NCBI RefSeq assembly: GCF_009193135.1
Contig: NZ_VUKC01000010.1
Span: 48,202-112,201, forward strand
Direction of reading: 5' to 3'
DNA from: Georgenia satyanarayanai
GTDB lineage: Bacteria; Actinomycetota; Actinomycetes; Actinomycetales; Actinomycetaceae
DNA: 64,000 bases
Shown piece after piece: positions 1-9,081 of the stretch. The notes under the pieces were generated by a model. It ran no database searches and had not been told where the DNA came from. It saw only the letters and a list, made by a program, of their open reading frames with translations. Positions within the stretch are counted from its first letter, which is position 1; each line of letters opens with the position of its first letter. The translations under genes were made by a program, and so were the position numbers.

Positions 1-331
1 CCGACGGCCGGCTCCGGCGCAGCTGGGTGTCCAGCACGAGGGCCTCCGCGGTGTCCCCGCGCTCGAGGAGGAGGGCCATGAGGTGGGACCGGGGGTCGAG
101 CTCGCTGAACCCCTCGGCCTGGGCCGCCCGGCGGTAGACGACCTCGGCGGCCTCCGGGTCCCCGGCGAGCTCGAGCTGCTCCCCGGCCGCGGTCAGCAGC
201 TCGCGGGGGGAGAGCTCGTCGCGGGGGTGGGGCTGGTTTCCCCACTCGATGAGCTGCTCGGCAACCCGCCGGTGGTCGGGCGTGGAGAACTCGAGCTCGT
301 CGACGGCGTCCTCGGTGATCGGTGAGCGCAT
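1..331 (-). CDS. hypothetical protein, TPR-like (partial, 3' end outside window)
   Basis: The reading frame starts at an ATG read leftwards from 331 and runs off the left edge without a stop (about 110 residues visible). The visible part is acidic and helical: LSPRELLTAAGEQLELAGD, then AEVVYRRAAQAEG, then RSHLMALLLERGDTAEALVL. The A/L/E spacing resembles tetratricopeptide repeats. It lies 10 bp downstream of the DinB-like gene on the same strand and is probably co-transcribed with it. No catalytic motif is visible, so no function is assigned. The missing C-terminus could carry a diagnostic domain. Confidence 0.6.
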   Translation of the reverse strand, partial: MRSPITEDAVDELEFSTPDHRRVAEQLIEWGNQPHPRDELSPRELLTAAGEQLELAGDPEAAEVVYRRAAQAEGFSELDPRSHLMALLLERGDTAEALVLDTQLRRSRPS

Positions 332-341
332 ACGCCCGAGT

Positions 342-857
342 CTAGGAGCCGGTCCGCCGCTCGAGCACGCCGCGGACGAAGGCGGCCTGACCGGCGTGCT
401 CGAGGCAGTCGTCGACGACGCTGACGAGCCGGACCCCGAGGGTGACGGGCGGGTCCCAGCTCTCGTCGACCACCCGGTCGAGGTCCTCGTCCCGCAGCCC
501 GCGGAGGAACTCGAGCGTGCGCTCGTGGACGGCGTCGTGGTACGCGAGGACGAGCTCGGGCCCGAAGCCGCCCACCGCGCCCACCTCGGCCGAGCTGTGG
601 CCGTACCCGATCCCGCTGACGGGCAGGTCGAAGCGCCCATCCCAGCCCTCGGCCGTCCACAGCTCCTCGCGGCCCGCGACGTCGGCCACGTGGTCGTCCT
701 GCACCCGGGTGAGGTGCCACAGCAGCCACCCGATCGAGTTGGCGTCCGGGTCGAGCCGCACCGCGAGGTCCTCGGCCGTCAGGCCTTCCCCGGCGCGATG
801 GACGGAGTTCCGGACCCGGGAGTACGCGTCGAGGAGCAGGTCGGTGGCGGCGCTCAC
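342..857 (-). CDS. DinB/DUF664-family protein
   Basis: This is a 171-residue four-helix-bundle protein of the DinB / mycothiol-dependent isomerase-like superfamily, known for a His-triad metal site. Visible family marks are IGWLLWHLTR near residues 42-51 (His48), YHDAVHERT near 107-114, and EHAGQAAFVRG near 153-163 (His154). The GTG start overlaps the TGA of the upstream transporter lipoprotein gene by 4 bp (GTGA), so it is translationally coupled to the transporter operon. Many family members are thiol-dependent transferases or detoxification enzymes, and an actinobacterium would use mycothiol. The actual substrate cannot be read from the sequence. Confidence 0.75.
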   Translation of the reverse strand: MSAATDLLLDAYSRVRNSVHRAGEGLTAEDLAVRLDPDANSIGWLLWHLTRVQDDHVADVAGREELWTAEGWDGRFDLPVSGIGYGHSSAEVGAVGGFGPELVLAYHDAVHERTLEFLRGLRDEDLDRVVDESWDPPVTLGVRLVSVVDDCLEHAGQAAFVRGVLERRTGS

Positions 858-1786
858 GGCGTCCCGCCCACCAGGCCCTGTTCGGTGAGCCAGTCGGTGG
901 CGATGGTCGCGGAGTCGAGCTGCTCCCCGACGCTGCGCGCGTTGAGCGCGATGAGCGCCTCCGTGGTGAGGGCGGCGCTCACCGGGTCGAGCACGGGGGC
1001 CAGCTCCTCGGCGCGGTCGGTCGCCACGAGCGGGACGACGTTCTGCGCGAGGATCATGCTCTCCGGGTCCTCGAGCGTGACGAAGTCGCCCGAGGCGAGG
1101 TCCGGGTCGGCGGTGTAGATGTCACCCATCGTGATGGTGCCGTCGCGGATGGCGTCCTTGGTCAGCGGGCCGCCGCTGTCGCCGATGGCGAGGAACTCGA
1201 CGTCCACGCCGTAGAACTCCCGCAGCCCCTCGGGGCCGTAGGGCCGGCTCTCGAGCTCGGCGTTGCCGCCGATGACGATCTCACCGTCGTACCCGGCGAG
1301 GTCCGCGAGGCTGGTGATGCCGTTCTCGGCGGAGAACTCCGCGGCGACGTTGTAGGAGTCGGCGTCCTGGGCCTCGGCGTGGTCGAGGACCGTCAGCCCC
1401 TCGGGGAGGGCGTCGGGGAGCTCGGCGGCGACGTCCTCGGAGCTGCGTGCCTCGGTGTCGGGCACGTAGAACTGGAGGAGGTTGCCGGTGTACTCAGGCA
1501 GCAGGTGGACCTCCCCGCCCTCCATCGCCTGCAGGTAGACGTCGCGCTGGCCGATCTGGAACTGGCGCGTGACGTCGAGGCCGGCGTCCTCGAGCACCTG
1601 GGCGTAGATCTCGGCGACGATCTCGTTGGAGTAGTAGGCCTGCGAGCCGACGACGACGGCGCCGCCGCCGCCGTCCGTCGTCGTCGCCTCACCGGACGGT
1701 TCGGCGAGCGGGTCGTCGGAGCCGCAGGCGGCCAGGGTGAGCGTGGCTGCTGCGGCGAGGGCGGCGAGTGCGCGGGTGGTCTTCAT
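854..1786 (-). CDS. glycine betaine/osmoprotectant ABC transporter substrate-binding lipoprotein
   Basis: This 310-residue protein would capture quaternary amines outside the cell for the adjacent ABC importer. The start is the ATG at 1786, which overlaps the upstream permease stop (ATGA). It gives a proper lipoprotein signal, MKTTRALAAL with lipobox LAAC ending at Cys21. The mature part has the OpuAC/ProX-type fold seen in osmoprotectant binding proteins: VVVGSQAYYSNEIVAEIYA near the N-terminus, LLPEYTGNLLQFY (a typical ligand-cage region) and a later MGDIYTADPDL segment. It is the fourth gene of the ATPase-permease-permease-binding protein operon. The ligand could be glycine betaine, choline, carnitine or proline betaine. 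Confidence 0.9.
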   Translation of the reverse strand: MKTTRALAALAAAATLTLAACGSDDPLAEPSGEATTTDGGGGAVVVGSQAYYSNEIVAEIYAQVLEDAGLDVTRQFQIGQRDVYLQAMEGGEVHLLPEYTGNLLQFYVPDTEARSSEDVAAELPDALPEGLTVLDHAEAQDADSYNVAAEFSAENGITSLADLAGYDGEIVIGGNAELESRPYGPEGLREFYGVDVEFLAIGDSGGPLTKDAIRDGTITMGDIYTADPDLASGDFVTLEDPESMILAQNVVPLVATDRAEELAPVLDPVSAALTTEALIALNARSVGEQLDSATIATDWLTEQGLVGGTP

Positions 1787-2481
1787 CGGTGTCCTTCCGT
1801 CGACAGGGTGAGCCTGCCCTGTTCGCCCGCTGCGCGCACCGCGAGTCGCGCGAGCACCGCGAAGACGGCGTCGACGACGACGGCGAGCGCGACGATGGCG
1901 ATGGCGCCCCCGAGCATCTCGTCGTAGCGGCGCAGGGCGATCCCGCGCTGGACGTAGACGCCCAGGCCGCCGAGCCCGACGTAGGCGGCGAGCACCGCCG
2001 TCGCGACGACCTGCAGGGCGGCGCTGCGCAGCCCGCCGACGAGGAGCGGCAGCCCGAGCGGGGCCTCGACCCGCGTGAGGACCTGCCACGGCGTCATGCC
2101 CATGGCGCGGGCGCAGTCCGTGACGGCGCCGTCGACGTTCTCCACGCCCGCGTAGGTGCCGGCGAGGACGGAGGGGACGGCGAGGACGACGAACACGGCG
2201 GTCGCGGCGAGGGCCGCGTCACCGACGCCGACGAGAAGGGTGAGGACGGTGAGCAGGCCGAGGGAGGGCAGGGCGCGGCCGGCGCCGGCCAGTGCGACGG
2301 CGAGCTGCCGACCGCGCCCCGTGTGGCCGACGGCGTAGCCCAGCGGGATCGCGACGGCCGCGGAGACGACGAGCGCGAGGAGCGTGTAGAGCAGGTGCTC
2401 CCCGGCGCGGTCGAGCACGGTCGTCCCGGTCCACTGCTCGGGGGCCGTGAGCCAGGCCCAGGCGTCGGCGAAGAGCCTCAT
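1783..2481 (-). CDS. osmoprotectant ABC transporter permease (second)
   Basis: This is a 232-residue integral membrane subunit of the importer. The start at 2481 (ATG) overlaps the previous permease by 4 bp and gives MRLFADAWAWLTAPEQW, which fits the family; longer upstream readings do not. About five hydrophobic helices are visible, for example LLYTLLALVVSAAVAIPLG, LGLLTVLTLLVGVGDAAL and AIVALAVVVDAVFAVLARL. The EAA-loop region that contacts the ATPase is recognisable around DGAVTDCARAMGMTPWQVL and LPLLVGGLR. Two different permeases with one ATPase and one lipoprotein is the usual OpuB/OpuC-type layout. Confidence 0.88.
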   Translation of the reverse strand: MRLFADAWAWLTAPEQWTGTTVLDRAGEHLLYTLLALVVSAAVAIPLGYAVGHTGRGRQLAVALAGAGRALPSLGLLTVLTLLVGVGDAALAATAVFVVLAVPSVLAGTYAGVENVDGAVTDCARAMGMTPWQVLTRVEAPLGLPLLVGGLRSAALQVVATAVLAAYVGLGGLGVYVQRGIALRRYDEMLGGAIAIVALAVVVDAVFAVLARLAVRAAGEQGRLTLSTEGHR

Positions 2482-3158
2482 CCGGCGCTCGCCGCCGTCA
2501 GCTGGATGCGGCGCCCCGCCCGCGGCGGGCGTCGGTGCCACGGGAGCAGCAGCCGTCCGAGCAGGACGAGGAGGACGTCGAGGACGAGGGCGACGAGGAC
2601 GGTCGCGGCGATCCCGGTGACGATCTCCGCGACGATGCCGCGCTGGAGACCGTCCATGAAGAGGTAGCCGAGGCTGCGGATGCCGACGAGCACGCCGACC
2701 GTCGCCAGGCTCACGGTGCTCACCGCGACCACCCGCAGCCCGGCGAGGAGCACCGGCGCGGCGAGCGGCAGCTCGACCGCCCAGAACCGCCCCCACGCGG
2801 AGTAGCCCAGCGCCGTCGCCGAGGACCGGACGGCCGGGTCGACGGCGTCGAGCGCCTCGGTGACGGTGCGCGTCATGAGCGCGACGGCGTAGATCGTCAG
2901 GGCGATGACGACGTTGAGCTCGGACAGGAAGCTGATCCCCACGAGCGGCGGGATGAGGACGAACAGGGCCAGGGACGGGATTGTGTAGAGCAGTCCGACC
3001 CCCGCGAGGAGGGGTCCGCGGATCCGCCGCCTGCGCCACGCGAGGACGCCGGGGGGCAGCGCGAGCACGAGGCCGAGGACGATGGGGATGACGCAGAGGC
3101 GGGCGTGACGGACGGTGAGCTCGGCGACGAGCCCGGTGTTGGCGAGGAACCAGTCCAT
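2478..3158 (-). CDS. osmoprotectant ABC transporter permease (first)
   Basis: This is a 226-residue membrane permease of the OpuCB/ProW type. Hydrophobic helices include VIPIVLGLVLALPPGVLAW, VVIALTIYAVALMTRTV and IVTGIAATVLVALVLDVLL. The cytoplasmic coupling loop reads RSSATALGYSAWGRFWAVEL, which matches the EAA motif used to dock the ATPase. The ATG overlaps the last base of the ATPase stop codon, so the operon is tightly coupled. Paired with the next permease, it probably forms a heterodimeric channel. Confidence 0.88.
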   Translation of the reverse strand: MDWFLANTGLVAELTVRHARLCVIPIVLGLVLALPPGVLAWRRRRIRGPLLAGVGLLYTIPSLALFVLIPPLVGISFLSELNVVIALTIYAVALMTRTVTEALDAVDPAVRSSATALGYSAWGRFWAVELPLAAPVLLAGLRVVAVSTVSLATVGVLVGIRSLGYLFMDGLQRGIVAEIVTGIAATVLVALVLDVLLVLLGRLLLPWHRRPPRAGRRIQLTAASAG

Positions 3159-3967
3159 CAGTGGTCCAGCACCCCGGCGGGCCGGCCGTCGGCGTCGACG
3201 GCGAGGCGCCGCCCGTCCTGCTCGACGACGGTCAGCCGCCGTCGGCCGCGGTCCGCGCCGATGAAGCTCGCGACGAAGTCGGAGGCAGGGCTCGCGAGGA
3301 TCTCCGCGGGGGTGCCCTGCTGGGCGATCTGGCCGCCCTGCTCGAGGATGACGACCCGGTCCCCGAGCCGGAAGGCCTCCTCGACGTCGTGGGTGACGAA
3401 GACGACCGTCTTGGCGAGCTCGCGCTGCAGGCGCAGCAGCTCGTCCTGGAGCTCGCTGCGCACGATGGGGTCGACCGCCCCGAAGGGTTCGTCCATGAGG
3501 AGGATGTTGGGGTCGGTGGCCAGCGCCCGGGCCACCCCCACGCGCTGCTGCTGCCCACCGGACAGCTGGCGCGGGTACCGGTCGGCGAGGGTGCGGTCCA
3601 GTCCCACGGTGCCCATGAGCTCCAGCCCCCGCTCGCGCGCCTCCGCCTTCGCCACCTTGTTGAGGCGCAGCACGGTGGTGACGTTGTCGAGGACCCGGCG
3701 GTGGGGGAGCAGGCCCGCGCTCTGCATGACGTAGCCGATGCCCCGGCGCAGCTGGACGGGGTCGCGCTCGCGGACGTCGGTGCCGTCGATCTCGACGGTC
3801 CCGGAGGTGGGGTCGACCATCCGGTTGATCATCCGCAGGACGGTCGTCTTGCCCGAGCCGGAGGAGCCGACGAGGACCGTCGTGCGGTGGGCGGGGATGA
3901 CGAGGTCGAGGTCGGAGACGGCCGCCGTGTCCCCGAAACGCTTGGTCACCGAGCGGAACTCGATCAT
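3158..3967 (-). CDS. osmoprotectant ABC transporter ATP-binding protein
   Basis: This 269-residue ATPase energises the importer. Walker A is GSSGSGKT (residues 34-41), the ABC signature LSGGQQQR begins at 135, Walker B ILLMDE spans 155-160, and the switch His follows in FVTHDVEEA. The closest families are OpuCA/ProV-like; there is only a short C-terminal tail after residue 240 and no obvious full CBS pair. It is the first gene of the operon. A minus-strand -10 candidate TACGCT lies at 4009-4004 and a GAGGAG ribosome site precedes the ATG at 3967. Osmotic control is expected of the family, but no operator is visible. Confidence 0.92.
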   Translation of the reverse strand: MIEFRSVTKRFGDTAAVSDLDLVIPAHRTTVLVGSSGSGKTTVLRMINRMVDPTSGTVEIDGTDVRERDPVQLRRGIGYVMQSAGLLPHRRVLDNVTTVLRLNKVAKAEARERGLELMGTVGLDRTLADRYPRQLSGGQQQRVGVARALATDPNILLMDEPFGAVDPIVRSELQDELLRLQRELAKTVVFVTHDVEEAFRLGDRVVILEQGGQIAQQGTPAEILASPASDFVASFIGADRGRRRLTVVEQDGRRLAVDADGRPAGVLDH

Positions 3968-4147
3968 GAGGCTCCTCGGTCGGGTGCGGGCGACATGGGT
4001 CCGAGCGTAGGCGGCGGGAGGCCGTCGTGCCGGGCCGGACCGGGTGTGGGTGCTCGGGTCGACCGCTGCGGCCGCCCTCTGGCCGTGGCCAGCAGGCGGG
4101 GCGTAGGGTCGCGGGACGCCACAGGGCCTGTCGAGAGGGGTACGGAG

Positions 4148-5581
4148 ATGTCCGAGACCTACGACGTCGTCGTCATCGGAGCCGGGCCGGTCGGGGAGAA
4201 CGTCGCCGACCGTGCCGTCCAGGGCGGGCTCACCGCCGTCGTCGTCGAGGACCGGCTGGTGGGCGGGGAGTGCTCGTACTGGGCGTGCATCCCGTCCAAG
4301 GCGCTGCTGCGGCCGGGGGAGGCGCGGCGGGCGGCGTCGCACGTCGACGGCGCGCGGCAGGCCGTGACCGGCGACCTGGACGTGGCCGCGGTGCTCGCCC
4401 GCCGCAGCTCCTTCACCAGCGGCTGGGACGACGCCGGGCAGCTGGAGTGGCTCGAGTCCGCCGGCATCGACCTCGTCCGCGGCCACGGACGGGTGAGCGG
4501 GCGGCGGCAGGTGACCGTGACGACGCCCGACGGCGGGGAGCAGGTGCTCAGCGCACGTCACGCCGTCGCCGTGTGCACCGGGTCGCGGCCCGTCGTGCCC
4601 GACATCCCCGGCCTCCGGGACGCGCAGCCGTGGACCAACCGCGAGGCGCTCGAGGCGACCGAGGTGCCCGAGAGCCTGCTCGTCATCGGTGGGGGCGTCG
4701 TGGCCTCCGAGCTCGCCGGCGGCTTCGCCGACCTCGGTGCCCGCGTGACGATGCTCGTGCGCAGCGAGCTGCTCTCCGGCTACGAGCCCTTCGCCGGGGA
4801 GATGGTCCGTGCCGCGCTCGAGGAGCGCGGCGTGGACGTGCGCCGCGGCGTCTCGGCCACGTCCGTCCGCGTGGTCGGCGCCGACCGTGCGGTCGAGTGC
4901 GACGACGGCACCACCCTGCGCGTCGCGAGAATCCTCGTCGCCACCGGGCGCGAGCCGCAGCCCGACCTCGGCCTCGAGTCCGTCGGCCTCGAGGGCGGGT
5001 GGCTGCCGGTGGACGAGACGCTGCGCGTGCTCGACGGCGACGGCGAGCCGGTCGAGTGGCTCTACGCCGTCGGGGACGCCAACCACCGCAGCCCCGTCAC
5101 CCACCAGGGCAAGTACCAGGCCCGCGCCGCCGGCGACGTCATCGCGGCCCGGGCGCAGGGGCAGCGGGTCGACGACAGCGCCTGGGGCGTGCACGCCGCC
5201 ACCGCCGACCACCTCGCCCGCACCCAGGTCGTCTTCGCCGACCCGCAGGTGGCCTCGGTGGGGATGACGGCGGCCGCGGCGAAGGACGCCGGGCTGGACG
5301 TGCGGGTCGTCGACCACGACCTCGGCGCGGTCTCCGGCGCGGCGATCCACGCCGACGGCTACACCGGCCGGGTGCGGATGGTCGTGGACGAGGAGCGGCG
5401 GGTCATCGTCGGGATGACCTTCGTCGGGGCGGACGTCGCCGAGCTGCTCCACTCGGCGGCCATCGCCGTCGCCGGTGAGGTGCCGCTGGACAGGCTCTGG
5501 CACGCGGTGCCGGCCTTCCCGACGATGAGCGAGGTCTGGCTCCGCCTCCTCGAGTCCTACGGCCGCCCCCGGGCGAGCTGA
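4148..5581 (+). CDS. pyridine nucleotide-disulfide (class I flavoprotein) oxidoreductase
   Basis: This 477-residue FAD enzyme belongs to the mercuric reductase / dihydrolipoamide dehydrogenase family. It has an N-terminal FAD motif VVVIGAGPVGENVA (residues 7-20) and a redox-active Cys pair in ECSYWACIPSK (Cys42, Cys47). The central NAD(P) site reads LLVIGGGVVASELAGGFADLG, and the C-terminal dimerisation domain ends HAVPAFPTMSE, the position of the catalytic His-Glu pair. The disulfide motif is a variant: LPD enzymes usually read CLNVGC, here CSYWAC with the same C-x4-C spacing. A TAGGGT -10 candidate lies near 4103 and a purine-rich site precedes the ATG. It stands alone, so the electron acceptor is unknown. 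Confidence 0.87.
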   Translation: MSETYDVVVIGAGPVGENVADRAVQGGLTAVVVEDRLVGGECSYWACIPSKALLRPGEARRAASHVDGARQAVTGDLDVAAVLARRSSFTSGWDDAGQLEWLESAGIDLVRGHGRVSGRRQVTVTTPDGGEQVLSARHAVAVCTGSRPVVPDIPGLRDAQPWTNREALEATEVPESLLVIGGGVVASELAGGFADLGARVTMLVRSELLSGYEPFAGEMVRAALEERGVDVRRGVSATSVRVVGADRAVECDDGTTLRVARILVATGREPQPDLGLESVGLEGGWLPVDETLRVLDGDGEPVEWLYAVGDANHRSPVTHQGKYQARAAGDVIAARAQGQRVDDSAWGVHAATADHLARTQVVFADPQVASVGMTAAAAKDAGLDVRVVDHDLGAVSGAAIHADGYTGRVRMVVDEERRVIVGMTFVGADVAELLHSAAIAVAGEVPLDRLWHAVPAFPTMSEVWLRLLESYGRPRAS

Positions 5582-5688
5582 CCCAGCCCGCCCCGCCCCT
5601 GTCTCGGCGCAACGGGGGGTGCGGCCGTGCGGGACGTGCGGCCCTGTGGGCAAGATCGGAGCGAACACGGATGAGGGAGTGGTGAGCG

Positions 5689-7050
5689 GTGGCAGAGCCG
5701 GACTGGGTGGAGCACGCGGTGCTGTGGCACCTGTACCCCCTGGGCTTCCTGGGCGCCGAGGCGACGCGCGCGGAGCACGTGGGGGAGGTCTCCCACCGGC
5801 TGCCCGACCTCGGGCCGTGGCTCGACCACGCCGTCGAGCTCGGCGCCTCGGGGATCCTCCTCGGGCCGGTCTTCGACGCCCTCACCCACGGCTACGACAC
5901 CACCGACCACCTGCGGGTCGACCCACGGCTGGGTGACGAGGCGGACCTCGTCGCGCTGTTCGACGCCGCCCACGCGCGCGGACTGCGCGTGGTCCTCGAC
6001 GGCGTCTTCAACCACGTCGGCCAGGACTTCCCGACGTTCCAGCGGGCGCTCGCGGAGGGCCCCGCCTCCCCGGCCGCGCGCTGGTTCCACCTCCACTGGC
6101 CCGACCCCGACGCGCCGGACGGCGGCGGCACCCCCACCCACGAGGACTTCGAGGGCCACTCCGCCCTCGTCGCGCTCAACCACGCCGAGCCCGCCGTCGC
6201 GGCGTACGTCGAGCGGGTGATGACGTACTGGCTCGACCGCGGCGCCGACGGGTGGCGCCTGGACGCCGCCTACGCCGTCCCGCCGTCGTTCTGGCGGCCG
6301 GTCCTGTCCCGGGTGCGCGAGCGCCACCCGCAGGCCTACGTCGTCGGGGAGGTCATCCACGGCGACTACGCGGGGATCGTCGCGGAGTCCGGGATGGACG
6401 CCGTCACCCAGTACGAGCTGTGGAAGGCGGTGTGGAGCTCCCTCAACGACGGCAACGCCTGGGAGCTGGAGCACGCGCTGCGCCGCCACGCCGAGTTCGC
6501 CCGCGCCTTCGTCCCGCAGACCTTCGTCGGCAACCACGACGTCACCCGGATCGCCAGCCGGCTCACCGACCCGCGCCACCTCGACCACGCCCTCGCGGTC
6601 CTGTTCACCGTCCCCGGCACCCCGTCGGTCTACGCCGGTGACGAGCACGGCTTCACCGGCGTCAAGGAGGACCGCGCCGGCGGCGACGACGCGGTGCGTC
6701 CTCCCTTCCCCAGCTCGCCCGCGGAGCTGAGCCCGCTCGGCCGCCCGGTGTACGAGCGCCACCAGGAGCTCATCGGCCTGCGCCGCCGCCACCCGTGGCT
6801 GCACCGCGCCGACCTCGAGGTGCTCCACGTGTCCGACCCGCTCCTGGTCTACGCCGTCCGCGGCGGGGAGGAGGCGCTCGTCGTCCTCCTCAGCACCGAG
6901 GACGACGGCGTGCGCTGGGGCCTGCCCGCCGGCGTCCCGGCCGCGGGGGACGGTCCCGCCACCGTGCTCGCCGGCCCGGGGGAGCTCGCCGACGGCGGCC
7001 GCACCGTCGTCCTGCCCCCGCACGGCTGGGCCGTGGTGGCCACCGAGTAG
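5689..7050 (+). CDS. GH13 alpha-amylase family glycosidase
   Basis: This is a 453-residue cytoplasmic-looking (no signal peptide) TIM-barrel enzyme acting on alpha-glucosidic bonds. All four conserved GH13 regions are present: DGVFNHVG (104-111), GWRLDAAY (188-195, nucleophile Asp192), VVGEVIHG (acid/base Glu221) and FVGNHDVTR (transition-state Asp284). It is shorter than secreted amylases and lacks a carbohydrate-binding domain, which suits an intracellular maltodextrin or trehalose-type enzyme. The start is GTG at 5689. Whether it hydrolyses or transfers cannot be decided from the sequence. Confidence 0.88.
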   Translation: MAEPDWVEHAVLWHLYPLGFLGAEATRAEHVGEVSHRLPDLGPWLDHAVELGASGILLGPVFDALTHGYDTTDHLRVDPRLGDEADLVALFDAAHARGLRVVLDGVFNHVGQDFPTFQRALAEGPASPAARWFHLHWPDPDAPDGGGTPTHEDFEGHSALVALNHAEPAVAAYVERVMTYWLDRGADGWRLDAAYAVPPSFWRPVLSRVRERHPQAYVVGEVIHGDYAGIVAESGMDAVTQYELWKAVWSSLNDGNAWELEHALRRHAEFARAFVPQTFVGNHDVTRIASRLTDPRHLDHALAVLFTVPGTPSVYAGDEHGFTGVKEDRAGGDDAVRPPFPSSPAELSPLGRPVYERHQELIGLRRRHPWLHRADLEVLHVSDPLLVYAVRGGEEALVVLLSTEDDGVRWGLPAGVPAAGDGPATVLAGPGELADGGRTVVLPPHGWAVVATE

Positions 7051-7094
7051 AGCGCCCCCGGGCTCCCGCCCCCCCGGCTCGCCACCGGCCCCCT

Positions 7095-7169
7095 CGTCTG
7101 GGACGCACTCCCGGTCGCCTCGACGCACGTGCGGGCGCTCCCGGGAGTGCCGGACGTGCGCACCAGACG
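7095..7169. terminator. imperfect inverted repeat between convergent genes
   Basis: CGTCTGG at 7095 and GCACTCCCGG at 7105 pair with CCGGGAGTGC at 7141 and CCAGACG at 7163. The long stem is interrupted and no T-tract follows. It lies between the convergent amylase and lactone oxidase genes and is a likely bidirectional terminator. Confidence 0.5.
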
Positions 7170-7181
7170 CGTGAGGGCGGC

Positions 7182-8471
7182 TCAGCCGATCCAGGTGCGG
7201 ACGAAGGCGTTGGAGAACTTGCGCTGCGGGTCGTGCCGGCGGACGACGTCGAGGAAGTCCTCGCGGCGTGGGTAGAGCGAGCGCACCCGCTCGGGGTCGG
7301 CGCGGAACTGCTTGCCCCAGTGCGGTCGCCCGCCCAGCGCCCCGAGCGCCTCGTCGACGAGCGGCAGCACGGCGCCCACCCGCCCGGTGTCCCGGACGAG
7401 GGTGAAGTGGACCGCCACGCAGGGCTGGGCGTACATCGGGCTCATCCACGCGCTGTCCGCCCCGATCGAACGGACCTCGCACACCTGCACGAGCCCGGCC
7501 AGCGGCTCGGCGAGGCCGGCGAGCGCCCGCAGCGCCAGCCGCGCGCTGTGCCGCGGCACGAGGTACTCGCACTGGATCTCCGCGCCGGCGCTGGGCAGCT
7601 GGTCGGCGCGGAAGTGCGGCAGCCGGTCGCTCGCCGGGCCGGGGACACCCTGCTGAGCGGTCGCGTTGCCGGGATCGATGCCCGGGATGGGGTGTGCCTC
7701 GCCGGTGAGCGCGGGTGCACCGAGCACGTCCGACGGCGCCGGACCCTGCGCCGTCGTCCGCTTGACCCACACGGTCTCGAACTCCTCCGTCCGGAGTGTG
7801 GTGAAGCAGCTGACGGAGTAGCCGAGGCCGCTCACGTCGTCGAAGGCGTCGGCGAGCCCGCCGAAGGGGACCGGCCCGTAGACCGTCTGGGCCACCTCGA
7901 AGGCCGGGACCGTCTCCAGCGTCACCCCGTGGACCAGCCCGAGCGCCCCGAGGGACACGGTCGCGGCGTCGAAGGTGTCGCCGTCGACGTCACGGTCCAG
8001 GGTACGCAGGGAGCCGTCGGCCGCGACGAGCTCGAGGCCGGTCACGTCGGCCGCGAGCACCTGGTTGTCCACGCCCGAGCCGTGCGTCGCCGTCGCCACC
8101 GCACCCGCCACCCCGATGTGCGGCAGGGAGGCGAAGTTGCGCAGCGTGCGCCCGCGCTCCTCGAGGAAGAGCGCGAGGTCCGCGTACCGGGTCGCAGCGG
8201 CGACCCGCACCCGGCCGGTCAGCGGGTCGAGCTCCGGCTCGGACCCGCTGCTCTCGCCCTCGGTGAGCAGCCGCGGGTGGCGGTAGGCGAGCCGCTCGAG
8301 GCTGACGAGGAGCCCGTCGGAGTCGGCGAGGTCGTTGAAGGTGTGCCGGGTGCCCAGCGCCCGCACGTGCACGGCGCCCGCGACGGCGTCGGCCGCCTCC
8401 TCCACGGAGCCGGGGCGCACCAGGGTGCCCGCGTAGACGTGGTTGCCTGCCCAGTTGATGTTCGTGGCCAC
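7182..8471 (-). CDS. FAD-binding sugar-1,4-lactone oxidase (D-arabinono-1,4-lactone oxidase type)
   Basis: This 429-residue VAO/PCMH flavoprotein oxidises an aldono-lactone or alditol. The N-terminal FAD domain shows VHVRALGTRHTFNDLADSDG and HIGVAGAVATATHGSG; the C-terminal ALO domain ends with RPHWGKQF, the HWxK signature of sugar-lactone and alditol oxidases. The GTG start at 8471 gives MATNINWAGNHVYAG, which matches the way such proteins begin (NWAGN). In the position where alditol oxidases carry a flavin-linking His the sequence reads TRHTF. It is monocistronic and convergent with the amylase gene. The precise sugar substrate is uncertain. Confidence 0.87.
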   Translation of the reverse strand: MATNINWAGNHVYAGTLVRPGSVEEAADAVAGAVHVRALGTRHTFNDLADSDGLLVSLERLAYRHPRLLTEGESSGSEPELDPLTGRVRVAAATRYADLALFLEERGRTLRNFASLPHIGVAGAVATATHGSGVDNQVLAADVTGLELVAADGSLRTLDRDVDGDTFDAATVSLGALGLVHGVTLETVPAFEVAQTVYGPVPFGGLADAFDDVSGLGYSVSCFTTLRTEEFETVWVKRTTAQGPAPSDVLGAPALTGEAHPIPGIDPGNATAQQGVPGPASDRLPHFRADQLPSAGAEIQCEYLVPRHSARLALRALAGLAEPLAGLVQVCEVRSIGADSAWMSPMYAQPCVAVHFTLVRDTGRVGAVLPLVDEALGALGGRPHWGKQFRADPERVRSLYPRREDFLDVVRRHDPQRKFSNAFVRTWIG

Positions 8472-8493
8472 GCCTGAGCCTCCCACGGCGTGG

Positions 8494-9081
8494 TCAGGCC
8501 GCGCGCTCGAGCCCCAGGAGGAGCTCCTTGGCGGCCAGCCCGCCGAGGTAGCCGCCCACCCCGCCGTCGCTGCGCAGCACCCGGTGGCAGGGCACGACGA
8601 TCGGCAGCGGGTTCGTCGCGCAGGCCGAGCCGACGGCGCGCACCGCCCGCGGGTTGCCGACGTGGCCGGCGACCTCGGTGTAGCTCTCGGTGTGCCCGTA
8701 GCCGATGGTGCGGAGGTGCTCGAGGACCGCGCGGCGGAAGCCGCGGGAGAGCGCGAGGTCGACGTCGAGCTCGAACCGGGTCCGGGTGCGGGCGAAGTAC
8801 TCCTCCAGCTGCCGGGCGGCCTCGTCGAGGAGTGCGGGGGCGTGCAGGATGCGCGGGCCCACCCGCTGGGCGAGGTCGGCCACGACCTGGTCGTGGTCCT
8901 CGACACCGAAGGCGACGCGGACCAGGCCGCGCGGGGTGGCGGCGAGCAGCAGCGGACCGACGGGGGAGTCGACCGTGCGGTAGGCGACGTCGAGGACCCC
9001 CTCGCGGGCGGCGTCGTCGGCCAGACGGGCGTGCAGCCGCTCGAGGTCGGCGGGCTCGGCGGGCGGGAACAGGGCGGTCAT
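8494..9081 (-). CDS. ogt: methylated-DNA-[protein]-cysteine S-methyltransferase
   Basis: This 195-residue suicide enzyme transfers alkyl groups from O6-alkylguanine to its own cysteine. The acceptor is Cys165 in [13 protein letters not shown], with the Asn/Arg helix ([20 protein letters not shown]) that flips the base just before it, and the closing [17 protein letters not shown]. There is no Ada-type N-terminal zinc domain, so it is a plain Ogt. The ATG at 9081 overlaps the stop of the upstream sigma-factor gene by 4 bp, coupling repair to a regulator. Confidence 0.93.
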   Translation of the reverse strand: MTALFPPAEPADLERLHARLADDAAREGVLDVAYRTVDSPVGPLLLAATPRGLVRVAFGVEDHDQVVADLAQRVGPRILHAPALLDEAARQLEEYFARTRTRFELDVDLALSRGFRRAVLEHLRTIGYGHTESYTEVAGHVGNPRAVRAVGSACATNPLPIVVPCHRVLRSDGGVGGYLGGLAAKELLLGLERAA

